Under the pieces are notes generated by a model that saw nothing but the letters and a program-made list of their open reading frames with translations, searched no databases and was not told the DNA's origin. The translations under genes were made by a program, and so were the position numbers. Below are positions 33,819 to 42,131 of a stretch of DNA of 64,000 bases, piece after piece. The stretch covers positions 1-64,000 of the forward strand of contig DLLE01000052.1 in the NCBI GenBank assembly GCA_002477955.1, read 5' to 3'. How positions within the stretch are numbered: position 1 is the stretch's first letter; each line of letters starts with the position of its first letter. Source of the DNA: Treponema sp. UBA7570 (lineage in GTDB: Bacteria; Spirochaetota; Spirochaetia; Treponematales; Treponemataceae).

Positions 33819-34817
33819 CTAGTCGAGCGCGTGTCCTGCTGAGCCTAAAACGTCGATGTTTTTGTGCATGTACATTTTTTTGAGCTCGTCGCGGGCCGGC
33901 CCAAGGTATTTTCTAGGGTCAAATTCGCCCGGGTTTTCTGCAAGAACTTTGCGGATGATGGCTGTCATTGCAAGGCGTCCGTCTGAGTCGATGTTGATTT
34001 TGCAAACGGCGGATTTTGCCGCTTTCCTGAGCTGCTCTTCTGGAATTCCGACTGAATCAGGAATTTTTCCGCCGTACTGTTCAATCATTTTTACATACTG
34101 GATTGGCACGGAAGATGAGCCGTGCAGTACGATAGGAAATCCTGGAAGCTGTTTTTCGATTTCCGCGAGAACGTCGAAGGCAAGCGGCGGTGGAATTAAA
34201 ATTCCGTCGGCGTTGCGGGTGCACTGTTCCGGAGTAAATTTGCAGCGGCCGTGAGAAGTTCCAATCGAGATTGCGAGGGAATCGCAGCCTGTTTTGCGGG
34301 TAAAGTCTACGACTTCTTCCGGTTTTGTGTAGTGGCTTTCTGCCGCGCTTACTTCGTCTTCAACTCCGGCAAGAACGCCGAGCTCTGCTTCTACGGTAAC
34401 GTCGAATTTATGTGCGTAGTCAACGACCTGCTTTGTGAGCGCAATGTTTTCTTCGTATGGAAGCGAAGAGCCGTCGATCATAACTGAAGAAAAACCGTTG
34501 TCGATACAGTCTTTTGCTACTTCAAAGCTAGGACCGTGGTCAAGGTGAAGGACGATCGGAATATCGCAGCCAAGCTCATGAGCATATTCAACTGCGCCGC
34601 GAGCTAAATTTCTGAGGATGAATTTGTCTGCATACTGGCGGGCGCCTTTTGAAACCTGAAGAATTACAGGAGATTTTGTTTCTACACAGGCCTGGATAAT
34701 TGCCTGCATCTGTTCCATGTTGTTGAAGTTATAGGCAGGGATTGCATATTCGCCTTTTATTGCCTTCGCGAAAATATCGCGGGTGTTTACGAGTCCTAAA
34801 TCTTTGTAATTTACCAT
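33819..34817 (-). CDS. fba: class II fructose-1,6-bisphosphate aldolase
   Basis: A 332-residue zinc-dependent aldolase of glycolysis and gluconeogenesis. Zinc-binding and catalytic features are YAIPAYNFNNMEQMQAI, VLHLDHGPSFE, VEAELGVLAG, SIGTSHGRCKF and VLHGSSSVP. The C-terminal part has INIDSDGRLAMTA and DPRKYLGPARDELKKMY. Length and features fit the longer class II group found in anaerobes. GGAGG precedes the ATG. Monocistronic with its own promoter and terminator. Confidence 0.96.
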   Translation of the reverse strand: MVNYKDLGLVNTRDIFAKAIKGEYAIPAYNFNNMEQMQAIIQACVETKSPVILQVSKGARQYADKFILRNLARGAVEYAHELGCDIPIVLHLDHGPSFEVAKDCIDNGFSSVMIDGSSLPYEENIALTKQVVDYAHKFDVTVEAELGVLAGVEDEVSAAESHYTKPEEVVDFTRKTGCDSLAISIGTSHGRCKFTPEQCTRNADGILIPPPLAFDVLAEIEKQLPGFPIVLHGSSSVPIQYVKMIEQYGGKIPDSVGIPEEQLRKAAKSAVCKINIDSDGRLAMTAIIRKVLAENPGEFDPRKYLGPARDELKKMYMHKNIDVLGSAGHALD

Positions 34818-34856
34818 AAAATTCTACGCCTCCATTGGTGTTGTTCTCTTGCTGTT

Positions 34857-34885
34857 ATTATGCAGCGTCAGAAACGAAAAATCAA
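34857..34885 (-). promoter_or_regulatory. fba promoter
   Basis: Minus strand: TTGATT (34885-34880), 17-base spacer, CATAAT (34862-34857). Predicted start near 34850. Confidence 0.6.
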
Positions 34886-34953
34886 GTTAAGAAGAAAATG
34901 TGCAGATTCGTGTAAAGTTTTTGGTTTTTAGAAAATAATGATGCTAAAAGAGT

Positions 34954-34982
34954 TTGACAAAGGACAAAGAGAAAAATATAAT
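34954..34982 (+). promoter_or_regulatory. flaA1 promoter, consensus sigma-70 type
   Basis: TTGACA at 34954-34959, 17-base spacer, TATAAT at 34977-34982: a perfect consensus. A second TATAAT at 34994-34999 has no clear -35. This fits the known use of the housekeeping sigma for flaA in treponemes rather than the flagellar sigma-28. A small hairpin CGTATTA/TAATACG (35033-35051) lies just before the ribosome site. Confidence 0.8.
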
Positions 34983-35068
34983 TTGGAATGTTATATAATT
35001 ATTTTAGAAAATAATGCCGATAATTAAATTGCCGTATTATCAAGTAATACGCATGAAGGAGTTTTTAG

Positions 35069-35830
35069 ATGAAAAAAAGCGTTGTTGCTTTAACTAGTCT
35101 TGCTCTTCTTTTTGGATTCTGTGCTCCGGTATTTGCACAGCCAAGCAGCAGGGCGGTTGAAACTTTTATTGTTGATGATTTTGACAATAAAGGTGAAAAA
35201 AATGCATACCAGAATATGGCTGGTACTGAGTTGTGGACTTGGGGTGTTCAGGCAAGCCGTTTCATTGAGGAAGGTTTTCCGAAAAAAGATTTTGTGCCTG
35301 GACAGCCAAATTCTCTTAAAGTTTTAAATAGAGATAAAAATGCCGAGCCTAAAGTTCTCGGTGTAAAGACTAAATTTGCACGCAAGGGAGAAAACTGGTT
35401 TGAAGTTTACCCTGAAGTTGACGGAAAACCTTATGAAATTCCTTTTGTTGGAACTTGCACACAGATAGATTTCTGGGTTTGGGGCGCAAACTATCTTTAT
35501 TACATCGACATTCTTGTTCGTGACTCTGATGGCCGCGTTCATACTCTTCCTGCCGGAAATCTTGCATTTAACGGCTGGAAAAATGTTATTGTAACAGTTC
35601 CTACTTCTATCCGTCAGCACTCAAGGCTTCGTAGCGGTCCTGATACAATGATGTTTGTTGGTTTTAGAGTACGTACTGATCCAGATGAATTTGTAGATGA
35701 TTTTAATATCTTCTTCGATCAGCTTAAATATACGACAAATACTTTGAGCAATATTTTTGATGGATATGAGCTTAAAGATATTGATTTTGGTGATTCATCA
35801 TCAAGCTCAAGCAGTGAGGATGCAAAATAA
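35069..35830 (+). CDS. flaA: flagellar filament outer-layer (sheath) protein FlaA1
   Basis: A 253-residue sheath protein of the periplasmic flagella. Signal peptide about 1-23 ending in APVFAQ. The mature part holds family blocks: VDDFDNKGEKNAY, ELWTWGVQASRFIEEGFPK, LGVKTKFARKGENWFEVYP, WVWGANYLYYIDILVRDSDG and RVRTDPDEFVDDFNIFFDQLKY. It ends in a Ser-rich SSSSSSEDAK tail. GAAGGAG at 35055-35061. The next gene, a paralogue, starts at the last base of this stop codon. Confidence 0.94.
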   Translation: MKKSVVALTSLALLFGFCAPVFAQPSSRAVETFIVDDFDNKGEKNAYQNMAGTELWTWGVQASRFIEEGFPKKDFVPGQPNSLKVLNRDKNAEPKVLGVKTKFARKGENWFEVYPEVDGKPYEIPFVGTCTQIDFWVWGANYLYYIDILVRDSDGRVHTLPAGNLAFNGWKNVIVTVPTSIRQHSRLRSGPDTMMFVGFRVRTDPDEFVDDFNIFFDQLKYTTNTLSNIFDGYELKDIDFGDSSSSSSSEDAK

Positions 35831-36543
35831 TGAAAAAGTTAATTTCTGTAATTTTTACATTGGCGGCGGCAAGTATTGCTTTTGCACAGAGTTCTAGCCT
35901 TTCAGATCCTGATCCAACAATTATCGGCGCAGATTCTGCAAAACAGGCTCTCCGTGAAATTTCTGTAGATAAATTTGAAGTTGAAGGCTCTTGGAATGCT
36001 TCGATTTCTCCAGATTTTGGCGTGATTTCTAGCCGGCTTTTTGACGGTTCGCCAGCAATGAAAGAACCTGTAAAAGGTGATGAGAATGCAGAAGATTCAA
36101 AGGTTTTGGGCGTTAAGGTTGAATTTTTTAGACGCGGTATAAATTCTTTCTTTATCCGTTCTGCTCGTCCAATTCCGATTGAAGGTGTTACGAAGACTGT
36201 TTCTGTTTGGGTAGCAGGACGCAATATTGGACATAGTCTTTATCTTTTAGTTCAGGATTATTTTGGAAACAACTTTGAACTTTATATGGGAAATCTTGCA
36301 TTTTCTGGCTGGAGAAAGATGACGGTTGCAATTCCTCCAACTCCGGATGGAGAGCATGGAATTATCCAGCAGAGTGCTTACGATGGAATTAGACCAGGAC
36401 TTCGTATTCTTGGATTTAGAATTGACTGTGATCCAGCTCTTGCTCGCGGTCAGTACTATATTTATTTTGATGCATTGAATGCTGTAACTGATCTTTATGA
36501 CGTTGAAAACCGTGATGAAGATGATATTATGGATGACTGGTAG
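35830..36543 (+). CDS. flagellar sheath protein FlaA2
   Basis: A 237-residue paralogue of FlaA1, with a signal peptide about 1-19 ending in AFAQ. Shared blocks are DKFEVEGSWNASISPDFGVISSRLFDG, LGVKVEFFRRGINSFFIR, SVWVAGRNIGHSLYLLVQDYFGN and GFRIDCDPALARGQYYIYFDAL. The start overlaps the flaA1 stop (TAATG), so the pair is coupled. The C terminus is acidic (ENRDEDDIMDDW). Treponemes usually carry such a pair. Confidence 0.9.
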   Translation: MKKLISVIFTLAAASIAFAQSSSLSDPDPTIIGADSAKQALREISVDKFEVEGSWNASISPDFGVISSRLFDGSPAMKEPVKGDENAEDSKVLGVKVEFFRRGINSFFIRSARPIPIEGVTKTVSVWVAGRNIGHSLYLLVQDYFGNNFELYMGNLAFSGWRKMTVAIPPTPDGEHGIIQQSAYDGIRPGLRILGFRIDCDPALARGQYYIYFDALNAVTDLYDVENRDEDDIMDDW

Positions 36544-36564
36544 TCGATAGACTTTCTTAAAAAA

Positions 36565-36755
36565 GGGACCGTTCTAAAAGTTTTATTCTAAGTGATTTGT
36601 TATGAATTGCGATGGATTGGCTTTTTGAATAGTCCCATTTTTTTTTGCGTGAGGGGCATTAGTGGCCGCGATGCGGGTGCAGAGCACCGAAAGCGCGAAG
36701 GCGCTGTAGCCACGTTTGACCCGACGTTTTTTTTTGTAAAAAAAAACGGCACGCC
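36565..36755. other. flaA2-downstream gap: weak terminator and GC-rich block
   Basis: GGGAC (36565-36569) can pair with GTCCC (36632-36636) ahead of a nine-T run, a weak terminator with a very long loop. From 36648 to 36755 lies a GC-rich block with GGGGCATTAGTGGCCGCG and a pair of A/T runs around GTAAAA. No gene seen. Confidence 0.35.
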
Positions 36756-37505
36756 CTAATTGATTTTATAAATCCAGCTTTTTCCCTTCTTTTTATCTGT
36801 TTTTTTTATGAGATGCATTTTTTCCAGAAGCCAGATTAAGAGCGTGTAGCATTTTACGCATGATTTGATGTTTGTTTTTGAAAAATTCTGAGGCCAATTT
36901 TTTTTTAAAAGGGCTTGCTGTAGTTCTGGCGGCGTAAAAAAATCTGGAAGCGACTGTGGAAGCAGGTTTTTCCAGTCTTCTTTTGTGTGGAAAATTTGTT
37001 TTGAATTGATTGTTTCAAGAATTTTGTCGGTTACAAGATAGTTTTTTAGATGCCGGCGGCTTTTTGTTTTGTTTTGGACGGTTTGTTCTGTTTGACGGCG
37101 GATTTCTGTAATTTTTACATTTAAAAACTCTATAGAAAGATTTTTATTTCCTAAAAATGTGTAAATTCCTGTAAGAGAGCGGAGCGCGGTGTAGACGGTT
37201 TGTTTTGCCGGGCTTTTTCTTTTTGAAAGAAGGGTTGCGTCTGGAGAAAAAGTTTTTATGATTTTTTCTTCGATTAGCGGATGAACGATTTTTATTTTTT
37301 TATTTTTGTTTAGAAAATATTCGATTTTTCGTTTTAGAGCAGAAATATTTGAAGTTTGGATCTCGATTATCTCGTCGTTTTGAGTGATTATGTCGCAGAT
37401 AAAACGTCCGGATTTTTGTTCGGTTTTTCCGCTGAACTCAAGCGCGTAGATGTTTTTTAGCGTACGATGTAGGGAATTTTCATTGTATGTGTTTATGACT
37501 GTCAT
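36756..37505 (-). CDS. hypothetical protein with nuclease-like N-terminal region
   Basis: A 249-residue basic, Lys-rich protein. I do not recognise the family. Residues about 25-70 (GRFICDIITQNDEIIEIQTSNISALKRKIEYFL) have the pattern Asp-x(n)-Glu-x-Gln with a following Lys/Arg helix, as in some PD-(D/E)XK nucleases, followed by the strand KIKIVHPL. The C-terminal part (about 150-249) is helical, with a winged-helix-like end (SWIYKIN). No Shine-Dalgarno is visible. It is divergent from mraZ. Nuclease activity is only a pattern-based guess. Confidence 0.5.
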   Translation of the reverse strand: MTVINTYNENSLHRTLKNIYALEFSGKTEQKSGRFICDIITQNDEIIEIQTSNISALKRKIEYFLNKNKKIKIVHPLIEEKIIKTFSPDATLLSKRKSPAKQTVYTALRSLTGIYTFLGNKNLSIEFLNVKITEIRRQTEQTVQNKTKSRRHLKNYLVTDKILETINSKQIFHTKEDWKNLLPQSLPDFFTPPELQQALLKKNWPQNFSKTNIKSCVKCYTLLIWLLEKMHLIKKTDKKKGKSWIYKIN

Positions 37506-37596
37506 TTTTTTTGTTGCTTTTGTTTATTTGTTTTTGTTGCTCAATTTTTTTTTGTTCTAAACATTAAAATATTCATTTTATCGGCTAAAAAAGTGG

Positions 37597-37624
37597 TTGA
37601 CTTTATGATTTTATTGGTTAAAAT
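37597..37624 (+). promoter_or_regulatory. mraZ (dcw) promoter
   Basis: TTGACT at 37597-37602, 16-base spacer, TAAAAT at 37619-37624. Predicted start near 37631, just before the MraZ boxes. Confidence 0.65.
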
Positions 37625-37633
37625 GTATTTTAA

Positions 37634-37657
37634 GTGGGAAAAAGTGGAATAAAGTGG
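37634..37657 (+). promoter_or_regulatory. MraZ operator: three GTGG boxes at 10-base spacing
   Basis: GTGGG at 37634, GTGGA at 37644 and GTGGT at 37654, exactly 10 bases apart, ending 6 bases before the mraZ ATG. MraZ binds tandem direct GTGG-type or TGGG-type repeats in other bacteria and represses its own cluster. A fourth GTGG lies at 37593 beside the -35 box. No ordinary ribosome site is present, so MraZ may also block translation. Confidence 0.85.
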
Positions 37658-37663
37658 TAAAAA

Positions 37664-38119
37664 ATGGAGCTTCTGACTGGTGAGTACCGGAACACGCTGG
37701 ACGAAAAAGGGAGAATTCTCTTTCCAGCAAAACTTAGAAATGAGTTGTTCGGTGAATCAGATAAAAATGTCCTCATCGTTACGCAGTCGTTTGACCGCTG
37801 TTTATGGCTTTATACGCTGGAAGAATGGAAGACGCTTTCTTCTAAAATTATGGAAACGGCATCTCCTTTCAGCAAGCAAAATCGTCTTGTTCTTCGTAGT
37901 CTTATTGCTCCAGCTCAAGAAGTTGAACTTGATAAAGCTGGACGGCTTTCTATCCCGCAGAGCTTGCGCGAGTATGCAGGACTGTCTAAAGATTGCATAA
38001 TTCTTGGAATTAACAGGTATATGGAGCTTTGGGACAGTGAATCTTATAAATCTTATCTTGAAGAAAATGAGCAGGATTTAAAAGATGCGGCAGAAGCTCT
38101 TAGTGCTATAAATTTATAA
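37664..38119 (+). CDS. mraZ: transcriptional regulator MraZ
   Basis: A 151-residue DNA-binding protein with two AbrB-like halves: LLTGEYRNTLDEKGRILFPAKLRNEL (residues 3-28) and VELDKAGRLSIPQSLREYAGL (about 86-106), each with the DxKGR/DxAGR turn. It represses the division and cell-wall cluster in other bacteria. Three boxes just upstream predict autoregulation. It heads mraZ-rsmH-ftsL-murF-ftsW-ftsQ-ftsA-ftsZ. Confidence 0.95.
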   Translation: MELLTGEYRNTLDEKGRILFPAKLRNELFGESDKNVLIVTQSFDRCLWLYTLEEWKTLSSKIMETASPFSKQNRLVLRSLIAPAQEVELDKAGRLSIPQSLREYAGLSKDCIILGINRYMELWDSESYKSYLEENEQDLKDAAEALSAINL

Positions 38120-38198
38120 ATTTTATTGAAAAAACTGCTGTGTGCCGGACGTTTTTTTTCTGTGCAGTTTTTCCTTGAAGTTTGCGGGAGTTTTTAAG

Positions 38199-39191
38199 TT
38201 GGAAATTGTTCATACTCCGGTTCTTTTGCAGGAATGCTTGGATTATTTAAGTCCTGTTGGAGAGCTTTTTGAGAAAAATGCTTTGATGATTGACTCAACT
38301 CTGGGAGAAGGCGGACATTCTTTTGCTTTTCTTTCCAAATTTCCAGGGCTTCATATTATTGGACTTGATGCTGATAAAAATATTCAGGCCAGAGCACGAG
38401 AAAGACTTGCTTTGTTTGGCGAAAGAATGAAGTTTTTTAACGGCTGGTTTAATGATTTTTATGAGAATTATGATATGTCTGGCGAAAGACCGAATTTAAT
38501 ACTCTTTGATTTGGGCATAAGTGTTTATCATTACGAAAAAAGCGGGAGGGGATTTTCTTTTCGGCATGATGAACCTTTGGATATGAGGCTTAATGCTTCT
38601 GAAGGGGAAAGTGCAGGTGACATTGTAAATTCCTGGAAAGAAGATGAACTGGCAAATATGATTTATTTATACAGCGACGAAAAAATGAGCCGAAAAATTG
38701 CAAAGGCGATTGTTGAAGCGAGAATGGGTGGAAAAATCACTTCTTCAAAAGCTCTTGCGGAAATCATTTGGAATGCGGTTCCTGCAAACTATCGTTACGG
38801 TCAGATTCATCCAGCTACAAGAACTTTTCAGGCTTTGCGAATTGCTGTAAACAGTGAATTGCGTCGTCTGCCAAAAGCTTTGCACAGTGCGTTCAATGTT
38901 TTGAAAGACGGTGGAAAAATGGGCGTGATTACTTTTCATTCTCTGGAAGACCGCATTGTAAAAAATTATTTTAGAAATTTAGGAAAACAGTGTGTTTGTC
39001 CTCCGGAACAGGCTGCCTGCACTTGCGGTGGTACTGCCTGCGCTGAAATTTTGACCAGAAAGCCTGTTGAGCCGACTGCCCAGGAAGTAAAGATGAATTC
39101 CCCAAGCAGAAGCGCAAAACTTCGTGTTGTGCGGAAAATCCATGATGCGAGCGCCCGGCATTTTATGGCAATCGAAGAGGAGGCTATGTGA
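38199..39191 (+). CDS. rsmH: 16S rRNA m4C1402 methyltransferase RsmH
   Basis: A 330-residue SAM-dependent methyltransferase. Motifs are HTPVLLQECL at the N terminus, MIDSTLGEGGHSFAFL (SAM site), LILFDLGISVYHYEKSGRGFSFRHDEPLDMRL, and VITFHSLEDRIVKNYFR near residue 255. The open frame extends to 38142, but the TTG at 38199 has GCGGGAG upstream and gives the family N terminus. The stop overlaps the ftsL ATG. Confidence 0.95.
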   Translation: MEIVHTPVLLQECLDYLSPVGELFEKNALMIDSTLGEGGHSFAFLSKFPGLHIIGLDADKNIQARARERLALFGERMKFFNGWFNDFYENYDMSGERPNLILFDLGISVYHYEKSGRGFSFRHDEPLDMRLNASEGESAGDIVNSWKEDELANMIYLYSDEKMSRKIAKAIVEARMGGKITSSKALAEIIWNAVPANYRYGQIHPATRTFQALRIAVNSELRRLPKALHSAFNVLKDGGKMGVITFHSLEDRIVKNYFRNLGKQCVCPPEQAACTCGGTACAEILTRKPVEPTAQEVKMNSPSRSAKLRVVRKIHDASARHFMAIEEEAM

Positions 39192-39484
39192 TGAAAAGAA
39201 AATTTTTTAAATCATATTTTTTTGCCTGCCTTGCAACTTTTTTGATTCCTGTTTTGCTGGTTTTTCAGGCGTTTCAGTCTTATCGCTATAAAAAACTGAG
39301 CGCAGAGATAAAAACACTGGAAAAAAAACAGGTTGAGCTTGTTGAACAGAACAGAAAATTGATTTCTGATATAAGCGTGCTTTCGAGTTCTGAAAGAATT
39401 GAAAAAATTGCCGAAGAAGAGCTTGGAATGCGGAAAGCCAACACCGAAGATATTGTTCGTGTTGAGATTAAAGGGGAAAATTAA
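39191..39484 (+). CDS. ftsL: cell division protein FtsL-like
   Basis: A 97-residue single-pass membrane protein: short basic N terminus, membrane helix about 10-28, then a coiled coil (KKLSAEIKTLEKKQVELVEQNRKL) and the septum-initiator-like end EKIAEEELGMRKANTEDIV. The type and position between rsmH and murF fit FtsL. No ftsI/pbp gene follows, unlike many dcw clusters. TGATG overlap with rsmH. Confidence 0.8.
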   Translation: MKRKFFKSYFFACLATFLIPVLLVFQAFQSYRYKKLSAEIKTLEKKQVELVEQNRKLISDISVLSSSERIEKIAEEELGMRKANTEDIVRVEIKGEN

Positions 39485-39502
39485 AATTTAGGGTAACATA
39501 AA

Positions 39503-40972
39503 ATGAAGAATCTTGCTGCTGAAAATACAAATACATCTCTTTTGACGTTGAATGAGCTTCTTGAAGTTGTTCGAGGAAGCGTTGTCGGCAATTTTGATTC
39601 TTCTCTTTTTTCTTTTAAATCCGTTGTGACTGACAGCCGCAATGTTGTTCCTTATTCACTTTTCGTGCCTCTAATTGGAGAGTTTCAGGACGGACACAAA
39701 TATATTCCTCAAGCTTTGGAAAAAGGCGCATCGGTTGTTTTTGTTGCACGCTGTGCTTTTGAAAAATCTTCTGAAGAATTAAAAAAACTGGCAGAAAATA
39801 ACCCGAAAACTGCATTCATTCTTGTTGAAAATACCCTTTATGCGCTTCAAAAAACTGCCGAACGCTATGTTGAGAAATTCCCGGACTTGATTCGCGTGTC
39901 TGTAACAGGTTCCAGCGGAAAAACTACAACTAAAGAGATTATAGCATCTGTTTTGAGCGAAAAATACGATGTTGTCTGCAATAAAGGAAATTTGAATAGC
40001 GAAACTGGCCTTCCTTTGAGCTGTTTTGAAATTCGGAGCGAAAATCAGGTTGCGCTTCTCGAAATGGGAATGAACCGTGAGGGCGAAATCGGTGAGCTTG
40101 CCGAAATTTTTAAGCCTCAATTTTGTGCAATTACGAATATTGGAACGGCTCATATTGGAAAACTTGGAAGCCGCCAGAAAATTGCGGAAGAAAAAAAGAA
40201 GATTTTTAATTTCTTAAAGGAAGATGGAATCGCCGTAATTCCCGAAAACGATGATTTTTCTGATTTTTTAGCAGAAGGTGTAAAAGGAAAAATTGTTTTT
40301 TATGGAAAAAATGTAAAAAACAATGGAATTGAATTTTTGAGCGATGATGGAATTGACGGAACGAGTTTTAAGCTGGACGGCGAAACTGTTCATCTTGCAA
40401 TTCCTGGAAGCTATAATTATTTAAATGCGCTTGCCGCAGTTGAAATTGGCCACGCTCTTGGACTTTCCAGCCGGCAGATTAAAAATGGAATTGAAAAAGT
40501 AAAGCCTTTAAATGGCAGAAGCCGTATTTTAAAGGGAAAATATAAAATTCTTGAAGACTGTTACAACGCAAATCCAGATTCTATGGAAAAAGCTTTGGAA
40601 TTTGCTGGCAGCATAAAATTTAGTGGAAAAAAGATTTTTGTTCTCGGGTCTATGCTTGAACTTGGGCAGGAGTCGTGCGAAGCTCACAAAAAAGCCGGTC
40701 TTGAAGCTGTAAGAGGCGGAGCGGATATGATCGTTTTTGTGGGAAAAGACATGCTCAGCGGGTTTGAATGTGCAAAAAGTTGCGGACAGAGGGCAGAAAA
40801 TCTTCGCCTTGAATATTTTGAACACAGCGATGAAGATTCAATCAGGAAAATTGCTGAAATAATAAAAAATTTTGCAGTTGAAGGCGATTTTATTCTTCTG
40901 AAGGCAAGTCATGGAATTGCATTGGAACGTCTTGTTCCGCTTTTAAACGGTGGTGGGACTGAAAATGCATAA
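39503..40972 (+). CDS. murF: UDP-N-acetylmuramoyl-tripeptide D-alanyl-D-alanine ligase
   Basis: A 489-residue Mur ligase that adds D-Ala-D-Ala to the peptidoglycan precursor. ATP loop: VTGSSGKTTTKEIIA near residue 135. Other motifs are NLNSETGLPLSC, LEMGMNREGEI, ITNIGTAHIG and EDCYNANPDSM. Three-domain layout and length are normal. Its last 8 bases overlap the ftsW start. Confidence 0.95.
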   Translation: MKNLAAENTNTSLLTLNELLEVVRGSVVGNFDSSLFSFKSVVTDSRNVVPYSLFVPLIGEFQDGHKYIPQALEKGASVVFVARCAFEKSSEELKKLAENNPKTAFILVENTLYALQKTAERYVEKFPDLIRVSVTGSSGKTTTKEIIASVLSEKYDVVCNKGNLNSETGLPLSCFEIRSENQVALLEMGMNREGEIGELAEIFKPQFCAITNIGTAHIGKLGSRQKIAEEKKKIFNFLKEDGIAVIPENDDFSDFLAEGVKGKIVFYGKNVKNNGIEFLSDDGIDGTSFKLDGETVHLAIPGSYNYLNALAAVEIGHALGLSSRQIKNGIEKVKPLNGRSRILKGKYKILEDCYNANPDSMEKALEFAGSIKFSGKKIFVLGSMLELGQESCEAHKKAGLEAVRGGADMIVFVGKDMLSGFECAKSCGQRAENLRLEYFEHSDEDSIRKIAEIIKNFAVEGDFILLKASHGIALERLVPLLNGGGTENA

Positions 40973-42131
40973 TTTTAATTTTTTTGCCGAAAAACCAAGT
41001 TCAACTTATAGAAAAAGCGACTTTCATTTTTTAATTCTCGTTGTTTTATTGTGGGGAATTGGAATTGTAACGCTTTATTTTTGTTCTATGACTTACGGCA
41101 TGCGTTTTCATCAAAATCCGTTTCATTCTACTCAAAGGCAACTTATAAGTTCGTTTATCGGGCTTCTTTTTATGATTTTTTTTGGAGTGATTGATATAAA
41201 AAAACTCCGCAAAATACTGCCTTTTATTGTTTTGGGTTCTCTTTTTCTTTGTGTCTTGACTTTTATACCGGGAATTGGAGTTGAAAGAAACGGTGCGCGC
41301 CGATGGATAAAAATTCCGTATTTTTCAACTTTTCAGCCTTCCGAAGCTATAAAATTTTCGATGGTTTTGTATTTGGCCAATCTTTTTGACAAGCAACGCA
41401 ATTCCCTCGAAGAAGAAAGGTCGGATTTTCCGGCTGTTATTGGGCTTGTAGTTTTTGGTGGAATTGTTTTTGCTCAGCAAGATTTTAGTACAGGGATTTT
41501 TATAATTGGCTCAGGACTTTTGCTTTTTTTTGTTTCGGGTGTCAAATTAAAGATGTTTATTCCTCTTGCAGGACTTGCAATTCCTTTTTTTGCGCTTTTT
41601 ATTCTTCTTGAGCCGTATCGCGTAAACAGAATCGTTGGTTTTTTAGCGCCGGACAGTTACGAGCAGACGCTTAACTGGCAGGTAAACGGCGCAAAACGCG
41701 CAATTATTGACGGCGGACTTTTTGGACAAGGAATTGGAACTGGCTTGACGAAATTGGGCGGAGTTCCAGAAATTCAGTCCGACTATATTTTTGCAGGCTG
41801 GGCGGAAGCCATGGGGCTTTTTGGCGTTGCGGTTTATATTGCAATTCTTTCGGCCTTTGCTTATAGGGTTGTAAAAATAAGCTTGCACTGCGGAAATTAT
41901 TTTGCTGCGATTTCTTCGTTTGGCTTTGGAATGATGATTGTCTTGCAGTCTCTTGTGAATATTGGCGTAGCTGGCGGAGTTTTGCCTTCCACAGGAATTC
42001 CGTTGCCGTTTTTTAGTTCTGGCGGTTCTTCAATTATTTTTACACTTGCAATGTGCGGTTTTATCCTAAATGCGTCGAGAATTGAAGAAGAAAATGAAAT
42101 TGAAAATTTTGACGGAGAAGGGATAAGATGA
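40965..42131 (+). CDS. ftsW: SEDS-family peptidoglycan polymerase FtsW
   Basis: A 388-residue membrane protein with about ten helices. SEDS motifs are GVERNGARRWIKIPYFSTFQPSEAIKFSM near residue 105, WQVNGAKRAIIDGGLFGQGIGTG, and STGIPLPFFSSGGSSIIFTLAM near the end. FtsW is preferred over RodA because of its dcw position. An upstream GTG-like start at 40950 is possible; the ATG at 40965 is the natural choice. It overlaps ftsQ by 4 bases (ATGA). Confidence 0.93.
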   Translation: MHNFNFFAEKPSSTYRKSDFHFLILVVLLWGIGIVTLYFCSMTYGMRFHQNPFHSTQRQLISSFIGLLFMIFFGVIDIKKLRKILPFIVLGSLFLCVLTFIPGIGVERNGARRWIKIPYFSTFQPSEAIKFSMVLYLANLFDKQRNSLEEERSDFPAVIGLVVFGGIVFAQQDFSTGIFIIGSGLLLFFVSGVKLKMFIPLAGLAIPFFALFILLEPYRVNRIVGFLAPDSYEQTLNWQVNGAKRAIIDGGLFGQGIGTGLTKLGGVPEIQSDYIFAGWAEAMGLFGVAVYIAILSAFAYRVVKISLHCGNYFAAISSFGFGMMIVLQSLVNIGVAGGVLPSTGIPLPFFSSGGSSIIFTLAMCGFILNASRIEEENEIENFDGEGIR

